DNA of 64,000 bases from Micromonospora luteifusca (GCF_016907275.1 NZ_JAFBBP010000001.1:1674001-1738000); one strand, 5' to 3'; positions 1 through 8,806 are shown, counted from the stretch's first letter. The notes: generated from the sequence alone by a model not told the origin. A program made the numbers and translations.

Positions 1-650
1 GTGGCCTCGGTGACTGGCTGAACGAGAAGGCGCAGCGGCATCTGCGCGGAGTCTGCGACCGACTTGGCATCACCGTGCACGAGCACGCCGACATCGCGCG
101 AGTCGAGGCCACCGGCGCGGTCACCGTCGACGGCCGGGTGCTCCCGGCCCAGGTGACCGTCTGGACGGCCGGCTTCGCCGTCCATCCCATCGCCGCCGCC
201 ACGAGCCTGACCGTCGCACCGACCGGGCAGATCGTCGTCGACGCCACCATGCGGTCGGTCTCACACCCCGAGGTGTACGCCGTCGGCGACGCCGCGCTGG
301 CGGAAGGGCCGGGCGGCAAGCCCCTGCGGATGTCCTGCGCCACGGGGGGCCCGATGGCCTGGCAGGCCGCCGACGCCATCGCCGCCCGTCTGACCGGTCG
401 GAAGATCCCCAAAACTGGGCTGCGCTACTTCAACCAGTGCATCAGCCTCGGTCGCCGCGACGGCATCATCCAGTACGTGACCGCCGACGATCGTGCCAAG
501 CCATCCCTCCTCACCGGGCGGCTGGCGGCCCGCTACAAGGAGATCGTCTGCACCGGCGCGGCCTGGGGGGTCTCCCACCCGACGATGTACCCGGTGCGCC
601 GCCACCACATCGCGGCGACGCGAGCGGAGATCCTCACCGCCGTTTCGTGA
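1..650 (+). CDS. NAD(P)/FAD-dependent oxidoreductase, C-terminal part (5' end outside window)
   Basis: The reading frame is open from base 3, so this is the end of a gene that begins before the window; the first ATG at 75 is internal. What remains is the C-terminal half of a pyridine nucleotide-disulphide oxidoreductase of the type II NADH dehydrogenase type. It has an ATG-like segment (VTVWTAGF) and the second FAD-binding motif EVYAVGDAA near residue 98, followed by the interface domain. Such enzymes pass electrons from NAD(P)H to quinone or another acceptor at the membrane. The Rossmann N-terminus is not visible, so the exact substrate cannot be told. Confidence 0.85.
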   Translation, partial: GLGDWLNEKAQRHLRGVCDRLGITVHEHADIARVEATGAVTVDGRVLPAQVTVWTAGFAVHPIAAATSLTVAPTGQIVVDATMRSVSHPEVYAVGDAALAEGPGGKPLRMSCATGGPMAWQAADAIAARLTGRKIPKTGLRYFNQCISLGRRDGIIQYVTADDRAKPSLLTGRLAARYKEIVCTGAAWGVSHPTMYPVRRHHIAATRAEILTAVS

Positions 651-834
651 GACGTGCTCCTCCTGGCGACTTCGGCCGCCGCCCTGGTCCGCCCCGAGGT
701 CGCTGGTGGCCGTTCGCAGTGGGGATTGTCGTGTTGGGCATGGCGGCGTTGTGGGGGCTGTGAGCCGTCCGGTATCCCGGAAGCATCGAGGCGCTCTTCC
801 TCACCAGTTTTCGTGCGTTTTCGGAGGCCCGAGC

Positions 835-1715
835 ATGACTAGCGCGCTGATCACGGACGGTCTGACCAAGCGGTACGGACGGCGCACCGCACTCAGGAAC
901 TGCACTCTGGACATCCCGGCCGGCCACGTCGTGGGTCTGGTCGGGCCGAACGGCGCCGGTAAGTCCACGCTGCTGCAACTGGCCTGCGGGCTGCTCGATC
1001 CGACCGCGGGGCGGATCGAGGTGCTCGGCGCGCGGCCGGTCAGCGGGTCGCCGCGGGTCGGGTTCGTCGCGCAGGACACTCCGGTCTATGCCGGCCTGAC
1101 CGTTGCGGACCACCTGCGGATGGGCGCGCACCTCAACCCATCCTGGGACAGCGCGCTCGCCGAGCAGCGGATCGCCCAGGTCGGCCTGGACCCCGCACAG
1201 AAAGCCGGCAAGCTCTCCGGCGGCCAGCGCGCCCAGCTGGCCCTGACCGTCGCCGCGGCGAAGCGGCCCAATCTCCTGCTGCTCGACGAGCCGGTGGCGG
1301 CACTCGACCCGCTCGCCCGGCGCAACTTCCTCCAGGGGCTGATGGAGCTGACCGCAGCGCAGGGCATGAGCATCGTGATGTCCTCGCACCTGGTCGCCGA
1401 CTTGGAACGGGTCTGCGATTACCTGATCGTGCTGGTCGCCTCTCAGGTACGGGTGGCCGGCGACGTGGAGGACCTGCTCGCCACTCACCACCGAATGGTC
1501 GGGCAGCGGCGCGACACCATCGACCTGGGCGCCGGCGGGCCCTGGTGGAGCAGAGCCACACCGACGTGCAGTCGACCCTGCTGGTACGCAGCACCGCGCC
1601 GATCGACGACCCGTCCTGGCGGGTCGGTCAGCTGGACCTGGAGGACATCGTGCTGGCGTACATGAGTGGAGCCGCCGACACCGGGCCGGACCGGGTCCTG
1701 GAGGGACAGCGATGA
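835..1715 (+). CDS. ABC transporter ATP-binding protein, C-terminus frameshifted
   Basis: ATPase subunit of an ABC-2 exporter. From the ATG at 835 it shows Walker A (GPNGAGKST), signature LSGGQ, Walker B (NLLLLDEP) and the switch histidine (MSSHLVADLE). The frame starting at 835 stops at 1665 with an arginine- and tryptophan-rich tail unlike the family. Around 1525-1542 the family-like C-terminus (STLLVRSTAPI, then LDLEDIVLAYM) moves into the frame one base back and runs to a TGA at 1713-1715. That TGA overlaps the permease ATG at 1712 (ATGA), which is how such gene pairs are normally coupled. Hence a -1 frameshift or a sequencing error. The nucleotide-binding core is intact, so partial function is possible. 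Confidence 0.82.
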
Positions 1716-2728
1716 TCTGGATGACCTGGCGGCAGTTCCGGACCCCGGCCCTGACCACCGGCGCCCTGTTGCTCGTGCTCATGGGTGGCCTGGCGCTGAC
1801 CTGGGCGGACGTGACGGAACTCGCCGCGCAGACCGGATACACCGGCTGCCAGGGCGATGCCTGCCGCGCCGCAGGCGACGCGTTTCTCCAAGCGCTGCAA
1901 CCGAAGTGGGCGAACGAGTTCCACATCGTCGCCATCGCAGCCCTGTACCTGCTGCCCGCCCTGGTAGGCATCTTCTGGGGCGCGCCGCTGGTGGCCCGGG
2001 AGCTGGAGTCCGGCACGTACCGAATGGTCTTCAGCCAGTCCGTCAGCCGTGTCCGCTGGCTGCTGGTCAAGCTGGTGGTCGGCGGTGGGGCCGCAGCGCT
2101 CGGCGCCGGCCTGCTCAGCCTGATGCTCACCAGGTGGGCGCAGCCGATCGACGGGGCCTCGGCGGACCGGATGAACCCGCTGGTGTTCGCGGCCCGGGGG
2201 GTCGTGCCGGTCGGCTACGCGGCGCTGGCCTTCCTGGTGGGCGTCACCACCGGGCTGCTGCTGCGGCGGACCCTCGCCGCGATGGCGGTGACCCTGCTCG
2301 TGATCGCCAGCCTCCAGATCACCGCGCCATTCGTGGTGCGCCCCTGGTTGGCCCAACCGGTCAGCACGGTCAGCCCGCTGGATGTGGACGGGAGGTACGG
2401 GATCTCGATGAGCCCCGACACCGGGCGGATGACGCTCCACGTCGAGCCGGACCGCCGGGGTGACTGGGTCATGTCGAGCACCGCGATCACCTCGACTGGA
2501 ACCGAATTCAGTGGGCCGGCCGACATGACCCAGTGTGGTCCGACGGCCGCCCGCCACCGCGAGACGTGCCCGAGATGGCTGGAGAAACAGAACCTCAGCC
2601 TGAAGGTGACCTACGTGCCCGGCTCCAAGTTCTGGACCCTGCAGTGGCGGGAGTTCGGCGTGCTGTTCACGCTGGCCGCCACACTGTCCCTGTTCTCTCT
2701 CTGGTGGATCCGACGCCGGCTGGTCTGA
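1712..2728 (+). CDS. ABC-2 type transporter permease
   Basis: 338-residue membrane subunit that pairs with the upstream ATPase. It has an N-terminal helix after MIWMTWRQFR, a large extracytoplasmic segment, and about six hydrophobic helices, including one near residue 75 (IVAIAALYLLPALVGIF) and others around 130, 165 and 190. A second polar extracytoplasmic domain (about 220-305) precedes a final helix and an RRR tail. The ATG overlaps the true stop of the ATPase. No substrate can be assigned; such pairs in actinomycetes often export peptides or drugs. Confidence 0.88.
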   Translation: MIWMTWRQFRTPALTTGALLLVLMGGLALTWADVTELAAQTGYTGCQGDACRAAGDAFLQALQPKWANEFHIVAIAALYLLPALVGIFWGAPLVARELESGTYRMVFSQSVSRVRWLLVKLVVGGGAAALGAGLLSLMLTRWAQPIDGASADRMNPLVFAARGVVPVGYAALAFLVGVTTGLLLRRTLAAMAVTLLVIASLQITAPFVVRPWLAQPVSTVSPLDVDGRYGISMSPDTGRMTLHVEPDRRGDWVMSSTAITSTGTEFSGPADMTQCGPTAARHRETCPRWLEKQNLSLKVTYVPGSKFWTLQWREFGVLFTLAATLSLFSLWWIRRRLV

Positions 2729-2745
2729 CCGCGTGCGGGGTCTCC

Positions 2746-2994
2746 TTATCGGAGCTTGTCTGCCTTGGCTCGCGCTCGGCGCACGATGACGACGATGATT
2801 ATGACGGCCGCCAGGACCCCCGGGCCGCAGTGGACGGCAAGGACGGCTGCCAGACTCGGCGCGCCCCAGTCATTTTGATAACTGGCGGGGTCGGAAAAGT
2901 CAATGACGAACGGTTCGATCACGGCCCGAACAATGAAGTACAGAGCAATTATCAGGCCGATGGCGGCCCCGACAACAGAAAATGCCTTACGCAT
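2746..2994 (-). CDS. Small two-helix membrane protein
   Basis: 82 residues starting at MRKAFSVVGAAIG. This ATG has a GGAGG five bases upstream; the ATG four codons earlier (3006) lacks one and overlaps that Shine-Dalgarno. Two transmembrane helices (VVGAAIGLIIALYFIVRAVI and PGVLAAVIIIVVIVRRARAK) flank a short outside loop with FSDPASYQNDWG. The C-terminus is basic and probably cytoplasmic. It ends 18 bp from the convergent permease stop. No family recognised. Confidence 0.6.
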   Translation of the reverse strand: MRKAFSVVGAAIGLIIALYFIVRAVIEPFVIDFSDPASYQNDWGAPSLAAVLAVHCGPGVLAAVIIIVVIVRRARAKADKLR

Positions 2995-3006
2995 CCCCGC
3001 CTCCAT

Positions 3007-3337
3007 TGTGTACGGCGCCGTCCGACTGGTCTGACTCTATAGCCTGCATCTGAGCCTCGCTGCCCTGCGGATCTCCGAGGGCGGGGTTCGGGGTTCGAGT
3101 TGCGGCGTATTGAATGATTTGGGCGTTTCAAGCGTTGACCGACGCAGACCCTGATTCGAGGCGGGGCTTCGCCTGCAGTAATTGAGACCCCGGAGCACTG
3201 TCCGATAGGCGACAATTCAGACTGCGGCAATTCTCTCCCCGGATATACAGGACACGTTACCGCACGCCATTTCTGGCCCTCCGCACCAAGTTGTCCATTC
3301 GCAGTGGAATTAGTACCGCTCGAGAAGGGGTCCTATT
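3007..3337. other. Intergenic gap, 331 bp
   Basis: Gap between two divergent small genes. It is less GC-rich than its surroundings (for example around 3170-3260) and presumably holds both promoters. I see no convincing operator, RNA or repeat. Confidence 0.4.
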
Positions 3338-3784
3338 TTGAAACTGACGCTGAGCAACAGGCAGCTTGGAACCGTCGTCGAAACGATGATGAAAATGATG
3401 GACGCGTGCGGGTTGCCCCTGATGGTTCACGGCGCGATCCCCCCTCGGAGCCTGGCCGACGCCGTTCTTCGCGCTGCGCCGAGACTCAGAGAGAGCGATA
3501 TCGGCAATGGCCAGCTCTTCGTGCTGAGGACGGCATGTTACGACATCGCCTGGTCCGTGTTCGAATACGAGTCAGGTTCCATCGCCGCGTTCGTTCCGGC
3601 ACTGCACGAAGGCAACGCCACTGTGCACAACCTGCGAGTAGAGATCATTGACCCGATCGGGAGCCTGGCATCAAATCCTCTGCTCCACTTCGGTGGCGGC
3701 CCGGCCACTGATCCGAAAGCAGCCAGCGCTTACGCCTCCGCCGCCCCCGTTTCCGCCGATGTCCTCTTCGGACCCAGCTCGTAA
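3338..3784 (+). CDS. Hypothetical protein, 148 aa
   Basis: Starts at a TTG preceded by AGAAGGGG at a good distance. The product begins MKLTLSNRQLGTVVETMMKM and is a soluble mixed alpha/beta protein with no signal peptide and an Ala/Pro-rich end. Codon third positions are GC-rich in this frame, supporting a real gene. No family recognised; it could be a small actinomycete-specific protein. Confidence 0.5.
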   Translation: MKLTLSNRQLGTVVETMMKMMDACGLPLMVHGAIPPRSLADAVLRAAPRLRESDIGNGQLFVLRTACYDIAWSVFEYESGSIAAFVPALHEGNATVHNLRVEIIDPIGSLASNPLLHFGGGPATDPKAASAYASAAPVSADVLFGPSS

Positions 3785-3795
3785 GGCGACGGCCA

Positions 3796-3873
3796 GTGAT
3801 CCACACCGTTTCGGCGACATGGCGGTATCCGCCGGGAAAGATACCCCCATGTCGGCGATATGGAGTCGATCAC
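3796..3873. repeat. 78-bp palindromic intergenic repeat, copy A
   Basis: Begins GTGATCCACACCG and ends GGAGTCGATCAC. It has an internal GGCGGTATC / GATACCCCC pair and aligns base for base, without gaps, to copies at 39565, 56962 and 57066. It lies 12 bp after the stop of the preceding gene. The outer ends GTGATC and GATCAC are inverted repeats, so a long hairpin could form in DNA or RNA. Confidence 0.8.
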
Positions 3874-4011
3874 ACCCGATTCGCCCTGTAATCGCGGGCA
3901 TGACTCTCCGTCCGCGAGCAAGTTAGCTTGCAGACCAGGCCTGGTTCGAGGAAAGCGCCGCCCAGGGACGCTTTGAGGGAACGGCGTCGTGGCACGTGGG
4001 GGCGTAAGCGG

Positions 4012-4554
4012 ATGTGTGTGGTGGATGCGGCGGCCAAGGAGGCCGCTGTCGCCCGGTTCCTGCAGGAGCATGCGCAAGTCCGTCGAGCCGACAACGAGCG
4101 TCCCGCGCTGCGGGGCTGCGCCGAGATCGCGTGGTCCGAGATTCCTGGCTGCCCGGCTGGCATCCCGTTTCTGTTCCAGGGGCTGCTGGATCGGGCCACC
4201 GCCCCCGAGGCTGAACGTGTACTCAGCAACGTGCTGATGGGCGGCGTCTTCCACCTCAGCGCGGCGATGCCCGCAGCGTTGCCGTTCCTGCTCCGCCTGG
4301 CGGCCGACCCGGAGATCTCGGTGCGATCCGACCTGCTCGACCTCGTGGTCGTCGCCGCTGAGTTGTCGCAGGCGGTCGACGCCAGCAACGAGCGCGCGGT
4401 GCTGCTGCTCGGCAAGGACAGCGATCATCCGGAACGCGAGCAGTGCAGGGCCGCGTTCTCCGAACACGCGTCACTGCTGCGCGCCCTGCTCGACGACGAC
4501 ACGTTGAATGCTGCCGACAGAGCAACACTGCAGCAGGTCGTAGGACCGCAGTAG
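4012..4554 (+). CDS. Hypothetical helical-repeat (HEAT-like) protein
   Basis: Chosen start is the ATG at 4012 (MCVVDAAAKEAAVARFLQEH). The frame stays open upstream to 3928, but that extension is Arg-rich and unlike protein. About 180 residues, almost wholly alpha-helical, with paired amphipathic helices such as LPFLLRLAADPEISVRSDLL, typical of HEAT/ARM-type scaffolds. No signal peptide. Function unknown; related proteins are often encoded near toxin or immunity genes, but nothing here supports that role. Confidence 0.6.
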   Translation: MCVVDAAAKEAAVARFLQEHAQVRRADNERPALRGCAEIAWSEIPGCPAGIPFLFQGLLDRATAPEAERVLSNVLMGGVFHLSAAMPAALPFLLRLAADPEISVRSDLLDLVVVAAELSQAVDASNERAVLLLGKDSDHPEREQCRAAFSEHASLLRALLDDDTLNAADRATLQQVVGPQ

Positions 4555-4585
4555 GGGCGCGTACGGCGGATCGTGTGGCCACAGC

Positions 4586-4729
4586 CTGAAGGCTTTGCTC
4601 CACGCCCCGAAACGATTCGTCCGGGTCCCTGCAACCTTGCTCGTGGCACAGGCGATCACCGAAGTTCTGACCCTGGCCACCCGCGACGCGTCGAAAGCGC
4701 TGTACGACGTGGACGCCCTCAAGGTGTGA
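4586..4729 (+). pseudogene. Possible gene remnant (C-terminal fragment)
   Basis: A stretch in the frame of 4586 reads LKALLHAPKRFVRVPATLL and then AQAITEVLTLATRDASKALY before a TGA at 4727. It looks protein-like with GC-rich third positions, but has no start codon or ribosome site of its own. It may be the broken end of a larger gene. No family recognised. Confidence 0.25.
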
Positions 4730-4788
4730 TCGGGCGTTTGGGTAGACCGGTACCCGTACCCGTAGCTGACAGACCCCCACCGACGAAG

Positions 4789-4815
4789 CGGACCCCCTGC
4801 TCAGCAGGGGGTCCG
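4789..4815 (-). terminator. Hairpin terminator of the arabinofuranosidase gene
   Basis: Perfect 12-bp stem (CGGACCCCCTGC / GCAGGGGGTCCG) with a TCA loop, 37 bp beyond the stop of the minus-strand gene at 4852. There is no clear U-run on the minus side, so it may instead act through stem strength, as is common in actinomycetes. Confidence 0.65.
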
Positions 4816-4851
4816 AAAACCGGATCAGGGACGAGGTTCAGCTTGGTCTAG

Positions 4852-7800
4852 CTAGCTCAGGAGCTTCCAGGGTCCGTAGGGGTTACCGGGAGCCTGGTTG
4901 CGTGTCCACCACTTGCCCTCGTAGGAATGACCGGAGTACGAAACCTGGTCGCCGGCGTTGAAGATGCGCGACGCAGTCCAGATCGTCCGGCCGTCCTCGG
5001 TAAGGGCCAGTTCCTGCCACGGACCGTTCGGGTCACCTGGCTTCTGGTTCTGGGTCCACCAGGACGCCAGGTACACCTTGCCGTCGAGGCTGACCTTGTC
5101 GCCCGTGTTGTAAATCTTCGTTGAGGTCCACAGGGGCGGCAGGTTCACCGTCAGCGTTACGGTGCCCTGGGCCGCGCTGAGCGTGTCGCTGCCCGAGTAG
5201 AGCGCAGTGAGCTCGTGGTTGCCGGCCGCCAGACCGGCAGGGAGCGAGAACGTCGCACCGTTGGCGGAGAGAGTCGCCGTGCCGCGGGCGGTGTCGCCCT
5301 CCCGCAGTTCGACCGTGCCGAGGGCAGGCTTGCCGCCGGCACTCACGGTCACGGTCACTGTCGCGGCGGTGCCCCAGTTCACCGGGGCGGCCGTCGCGGT
5401 CACCACCGGCTTGGCCACCCCCGGCGATGGCGCGGTGGAGGTGACGAAGTCGCGGCAAAGGCTGTCGGCATCTTTGCCGTCGGGGGCGCGGGTGTTGCTG
5501 CGTCCAGGCCCGGCGGCGGAGCCCGCGACCACCACGATGCAGCCTCCGCCGCCCTGGTCGGCCTCCATCACCGCTAGCTCTGGGCTGGCGATGGTCCCGT
5601 TCCCGCTCGAACTGCTCTGCTGAGAGCCGTAGACCATCGCGTCGATGACCACCGCGCCGGTGGCGTCCCGCAGCGCGATCGAGCCGGCACTGACGGACAG
5701 AGCGCCTCCGAACCACTGTTCAGGCCTTGGCGACCCCTGGTATCCCGCCGTGGTGACCTGCGGGTTCACGATGGCTGCGCCGAGTGGGTGGCCGCTGTTC
5801 ACGGCGGTGTCGAGTGTGATGCCGCTGCCGAGCGCCTGAACCGACACTCCGCTCGAATGCGCTCGGCTCGTGGCCGGCGAGAAGCTGATGCCGGTGCCCC
5901 GATCGGACACGTCGACGGCCGAGCGGTGGTTGAACTGAAGCGGGGCGGTCAGAGTGATACCGGTTCCGTTCACCCCGGTGGTGCCGATCTCGGCGACCGT
6001 GACGACCTCCTTGTATTCTCCGGCGTCGATCGTCAGCTTGTCACCGACCGTCATGTTGGCATTGGCCCCGACCTTGATGTTGGACGCGCCCGCGGCCGCC
6101 GCTGCCGACAGGGTCGTTTGCGTGGCCGCCTTGCCAACCTCGGTCACCGTGGCCAGCTCGTAGTTGGCGGCGGAGTCGATGGCAACCTTCTCTCCCACCG
6201 CGAAGCCTGCCGCACTCGTGACCGGCACATTGGTCGAGCCTGCGGGAATCGTCAGCCACGGCCCGGTAGTGACGGGCACGAACAGCGTCGTCGGGGCGGT
6301 GGCCGCGGTCCCGAGTGCCTGGACAACGCGGGTCTCCCGGCCCGAGCCGGCGTCTATGTCGATCTGCTGGCCGACGGCGAAACCGGTGGTGCTTCGGACG
6401 TTGATCGTGGTCGCGCCCGGGCTCGCCGGGGCCGCCAGCCCCGAACCGGACAGACCAAGCAGGTAGGTGCCGCCGGCCGCGAGCGTCGTCGAGGCTGGGA
6501 TCGTCGCGAGCAGGGTCGCAGCCGACTGGCCCGGCGTGTTGGTCAGAGTCCAGTTCGAGATGTCGATACCGACACCCGTGGGGTTGTAGAGCTCGATGAA
6601 CTGGTCGGTGGCATTGCTACTGGTCCGGAACCGGACCTCGTTGATCTTTACAGGGAGTACGTTGCGGACGGCCTGGGCGATCGACGTCGACTGGCCCCCG
6701 CCAAGTGTCGGACTGGTCCACCCCGCCTTGCCACTCAGGTAGCCCGCACCGATCGTTGACGCCGCGGTGACCGTAAAGGTCGCCTGTACGCTCGCGCCGG
6801 GCTCAACTGCGGAGATCGTCGTCGACGTGTTGCTGGTGCCTGACACGACGGCCTTCCACCCGTTGGGCGTGGCAAGGCTCAGCTCGACGTCAGTCGCACG
6901 TGAGCCGGTGGTGTTCGTGAACGTCTCGGTGACACTCTGTGTCGAGCCCGGTGTGAAGGTCGTGGCCCGCGAAAGGCTCAGCCGCTGTACCTCGTACTTC
7001 GCCGCGACGATGTTGGCCTGAACCGCCTGCACGCTGGCGTCCGTCGGGTATCCGGCCGTCATCACGCCTTCGTAGAAAGTACCGGCTGAGCCGTTACCGT
7101 TGTCGCCGCCATTGCCCAGCTGAACAGCACCTCTGCGGTGCATCGGGAAGTAGGTGCTGTTGGTCAGCGAGCCGGGGCGAGGTCCACTGTAGAAGGTTGA
7201 GAGGGTGCCGTCCTGCGCGTTGCCACCTCTCAGATCCCATTGATTCCCGCCACCGCCGTTTACCGATCCGGTCACGAACCGCCACGAGTCGATGGTTGGA
7301 TCCGCCTCGTTCACGCCAGCGTTGTAGCCGGAGAACAGCCCGGCCTCCATGTCGGACATGATCCAGGGGCCGGGGCCGCGGCCCTTCCCCCAGGCGGTAG
7401 CGGTGCCGAAGTAGACGGTGTCCATGGTGCCCGTTCCCACGGCACGGCTGTTGGTCGAGGTGTTGCCGTAGTTGAAGCAGCAGCCGCTGTCGAAGTGTGT
7501 GCCGTCGAAGACCATGTAGATCCCCTGCGGCTCGTCGTCCTTCGCGAGGTAGGAGGCGTCGTTGTTGCGATACCCCATGCCCGGCATGATGTAGACGCCG
7601 TAGGCCTTGTGGCCGCTCACAGTCACCGGGGCCATGTCGGCGATCGAAAGCGTGTTATAGCCCCCCACCTCCTGGCCCCGGAACGTTCCCGGTGGCGCCT
7701 GGTAAAGGTGGTTACCCTTGCCGGACTGGTCGTAGACGACTGTAATCAGACAGAGCGTGCTGGCACAGAATGCGTCCTGCGCGGCGGCGTCGGCGTATCC

Positions 7801-8118
7801 GCCCGCGTCCGGAACCGGCCCAGCGGATGGTGCGACGATGCCGACATCTTTGACCGCCTGGTCCGATGTGCGCAGGACCTGGTAGAGCGGGCCGTTATAC
7901 GAGGCGGAGAGCGCTCGTGTGGTGCTGTGGGCGGTCACGCACGGGGTGGAACCGGCGGCATAGATGTCACAAGGGCCTTGCGGTCTGGCTGGAGCCGCCG
8001 GCTCGTTCGCCTGCGCTGGCAGCGCCAACGCAAGTGAGGTGCCGACAAGCGATAGCGCGATCACTGCACGAGTGGCGAGTCTTCCGTGGTGGGCGCGGGC
8101 GGTGGGGGGTCTGAACAT
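4852..8118 (-). CDS. Secreted GH54-type alpha-L-arabinofuranosidase, multi-domain
   Basis: 1088 residues, exported by a signal peptide ending near ALPAQANE (38). Domains in order: a GH54 (AbfB-type) catalytic domain at 48-375; a NEW3-type beta-sandwich at about 378-486; a lamin-tail domain starting at KINEVRFRTSS (491); an Ig-like domain at about 903-992; and two CBM5/12 modules at 996-1037 and 1046-1088 (each with WWT-NQ-PG and GPW). GH54 signatures include the GCCFNYGN cysteine pair (213-214), E258 in SDMEAGLF as likely nucleophile and D339 in GNGGDNG as likely acid; these roles are inferred by analogy. About 200 residues containing three repeats interrupt the lamin-tail domain (561-760). 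It should release arabinose from plant polymers outside the cell. The family call is good; the substrate is not proven. Confidence 0.88.
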   Translation of the reverse strand: MFRPPTARAHHGRLATRAVIALSLVGTSLALALPAQANEPAAPARPQGPCDIYAAGSTPCVTAHSTTRALSASYNGPLYQVLRTSDQAVKDVGIVAPSAGPVPDAGGYADAAAQDAFCASTLCLITVVYDQSGKGNHLYQAPPGTFRGQEVGGYNTLSIADMAPVTVSGHKAYGVYIMPGMGYRNNDASYLAKDDEPQGIYMVFDGTHFDSGCCFNYGNTSTNSRAVGTGTMDTVYFGTATAWGKGRGPGPWIMSDMEAGLFSGYNAGVNEADPTIDSWRFVTGSVNGGGGNQWDLRGGNAQDGTLSTFYSGPRPGSLTNSTYFPMHRRGAVQLGNGGDNGNGSAGTFYEGVMTAGYPTDASVQAVQANIVAAKYEVQRLSLSRATTFTPGSTQSVTETFTNTTGSRATDVELSLATPNGWKAVVSGTSNTSTTISAVEPGASVQATFTVTAASTIGAGYLSGKAGWTSPTLGGGQSTSIAQAVRNVLPVKINEVRFRTSSNATDQFIELYNPTGVGIDISNWTLTNTPGQSAATLLATIPASTTLAAGGTYLLGLSGSGLAAPASPGATTINVRSTTGFAVGQQIDIDAGSGRETRVVQALGTAATAPTTLFVPVTTGPWLTIPAGSTNVPVTSAAGFAVGEKVAIDSAANYELATVTEVGKAATQTTLSAAAAAGASNIKVGANANMTVGDKLTIDAGEYKEVVTVAEIGTTGVNGTGITLTAPLQFNHRSAVDVSDRGTGISFSPATSRAHSSGVSVQALGSGITLDTAVNSGHPLGAAIVNPQVTTAGYQGSPRPEQWFGGALSVSAGSIALRDATGAVVIDAMVYGSQQSSSSGNGTIASPELAVMEADQGGGGCIVVVAGSAAGPGRSNTRAPDGKDADSLCRDFVTSTAPSPGVAKPVVTATAAPVNWGTAATVTVTVSAGGKPALGTVELREGDTARGTATLSANGATFSLPAGLAAGNHELTALYSGSDTLSAAQGTVTLTVNLPPLWTSTKIYNTGDKVSLDGKVYLASWWTQNQKPGDPNGPWQELALTEDGRTIWTASRIFNAGDQVSYSGHSYEGKWWTRNQAPGNPYGPWKLLS

Positions 8119-8326
8119 AATGGGTCAGCTCCTACTGCGTCCTGCTCGACCGAGCCGAGCTTTGACGTGGCCGTGAGGCGGCCGGGTTGCTGGTGCGCGA
8201 TCACCGGAAGGTCACGCACGATGTGGGGGCCCTGTTCCGTCGCCGTTGTGGCGCACGCGTGTCACTTGCCGATGTGAGCGACAACATCCAGGTCGCGATG
8301 ACTGCCGCATGGCCGCAATAGTGGGA

Positions 8327-8344
8327 GTTGTTAGCGCTAACAAC
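8327..8344. promoter_or_regulatory. LacI-family-type operator palindrome
   Basis: Perfect 18-bp palindrome GTTGTTAGCGCTAACAAC with the central CG typical of LacI/GalR-family operators. It is about 210 bp upstream of the arabinofuranosidase start and is the only such site in the gap. It likely mediates repression in the absence of an arabinose-derived inducer; the regulator gene is not in the window. Confidence 0.6.
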
Positions 8345-8660
8345 GTCCCAAGACATTGATTGAAACATTGCCGACACATCGGTGTCAACGGTTGCGGTCA
8401 GCCCACGGCGAACGGTGTTTGGCGGCCCTCCAGTGTGGAGTAAACCGTTCTTGCCGATGCAGCACTTCGGCTCAGATCGTGGCGCAAATGCCAGTGGCCT
8501 GCGGTGGGCGCGCTCCCATGGAGGCAACTCGCTCGCCGCTTAACGGGTCGCAGAAGTAGCCGGTCAAGGCCCGTGGCCACGACGATGTTTTGCAGCTTCA
8601 TGGCTTCGTTTTGCTTGGCCTCGATCTCGGCCTGGGTGTGGGTTCGCGCGGGCCTTGCGC

Positions 8661-8702
8661 GGTGGGGCGGGACTCGAACCCGCGACGGGTAGCCCTCCCG
8701 TC
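8661..8702 (-). pseudogene. tRNA 3'-end fragment
   Basis: On the minus strand the sequence GTCGCGGGTTCGAGTCCCGC is a perfect T-arm, followed by CCCACC as an acceptor-like 3' strand. It is preceded by a GACGGG/CCCGTC hairpin resembling the long variable arm of tRNA-Ser or tRNA-Leu. No matching 5' acceptor strand, D-arm or anticodon arm is found upstream. It also matches the T-arm of the intact tRNA at 9535. It looks like a decayed tRNA or an old attachment site of an integrated element. Confidence 0.5.
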
Positions 8703-8806
8703 GGCGAGCGCCACGTCCGATGGCCGCCAGCATCGTTCGCCGGGTACGCGCAGAGTCGGGGGTGGCCCGTGCGTCGCGCGGGCCGGCTCCGATGGAAGGC
8801 GGAACG

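Larger units (their letters stand above)
8119..8806. other. Intergenic region, 688 bp
   Basis: Divergent upstream region of the arabinofuranosidase (minus) and the flavin-reductase-like gene (plus). It contains the LacI-type palindrome at 8327 and a tRNA-like fragment at 8661, listed separately. Several short open frames exist but none shows protein-like composition. Confidence 0.5.

Noticed and set aside
4852..8118. Horizontal transfer of the GH54 gene
   Set aside because: Its codon use and GC content look like those of its neighbours, and there are no flanking mobile genes, so no transfer can be claimed.
8661..8702. Functional tRNA-Ser/Leu
   Set aside because: There is no 5' acceptor strand, D-arm or anticodon arm within 90 bp upstream on the minus strand.
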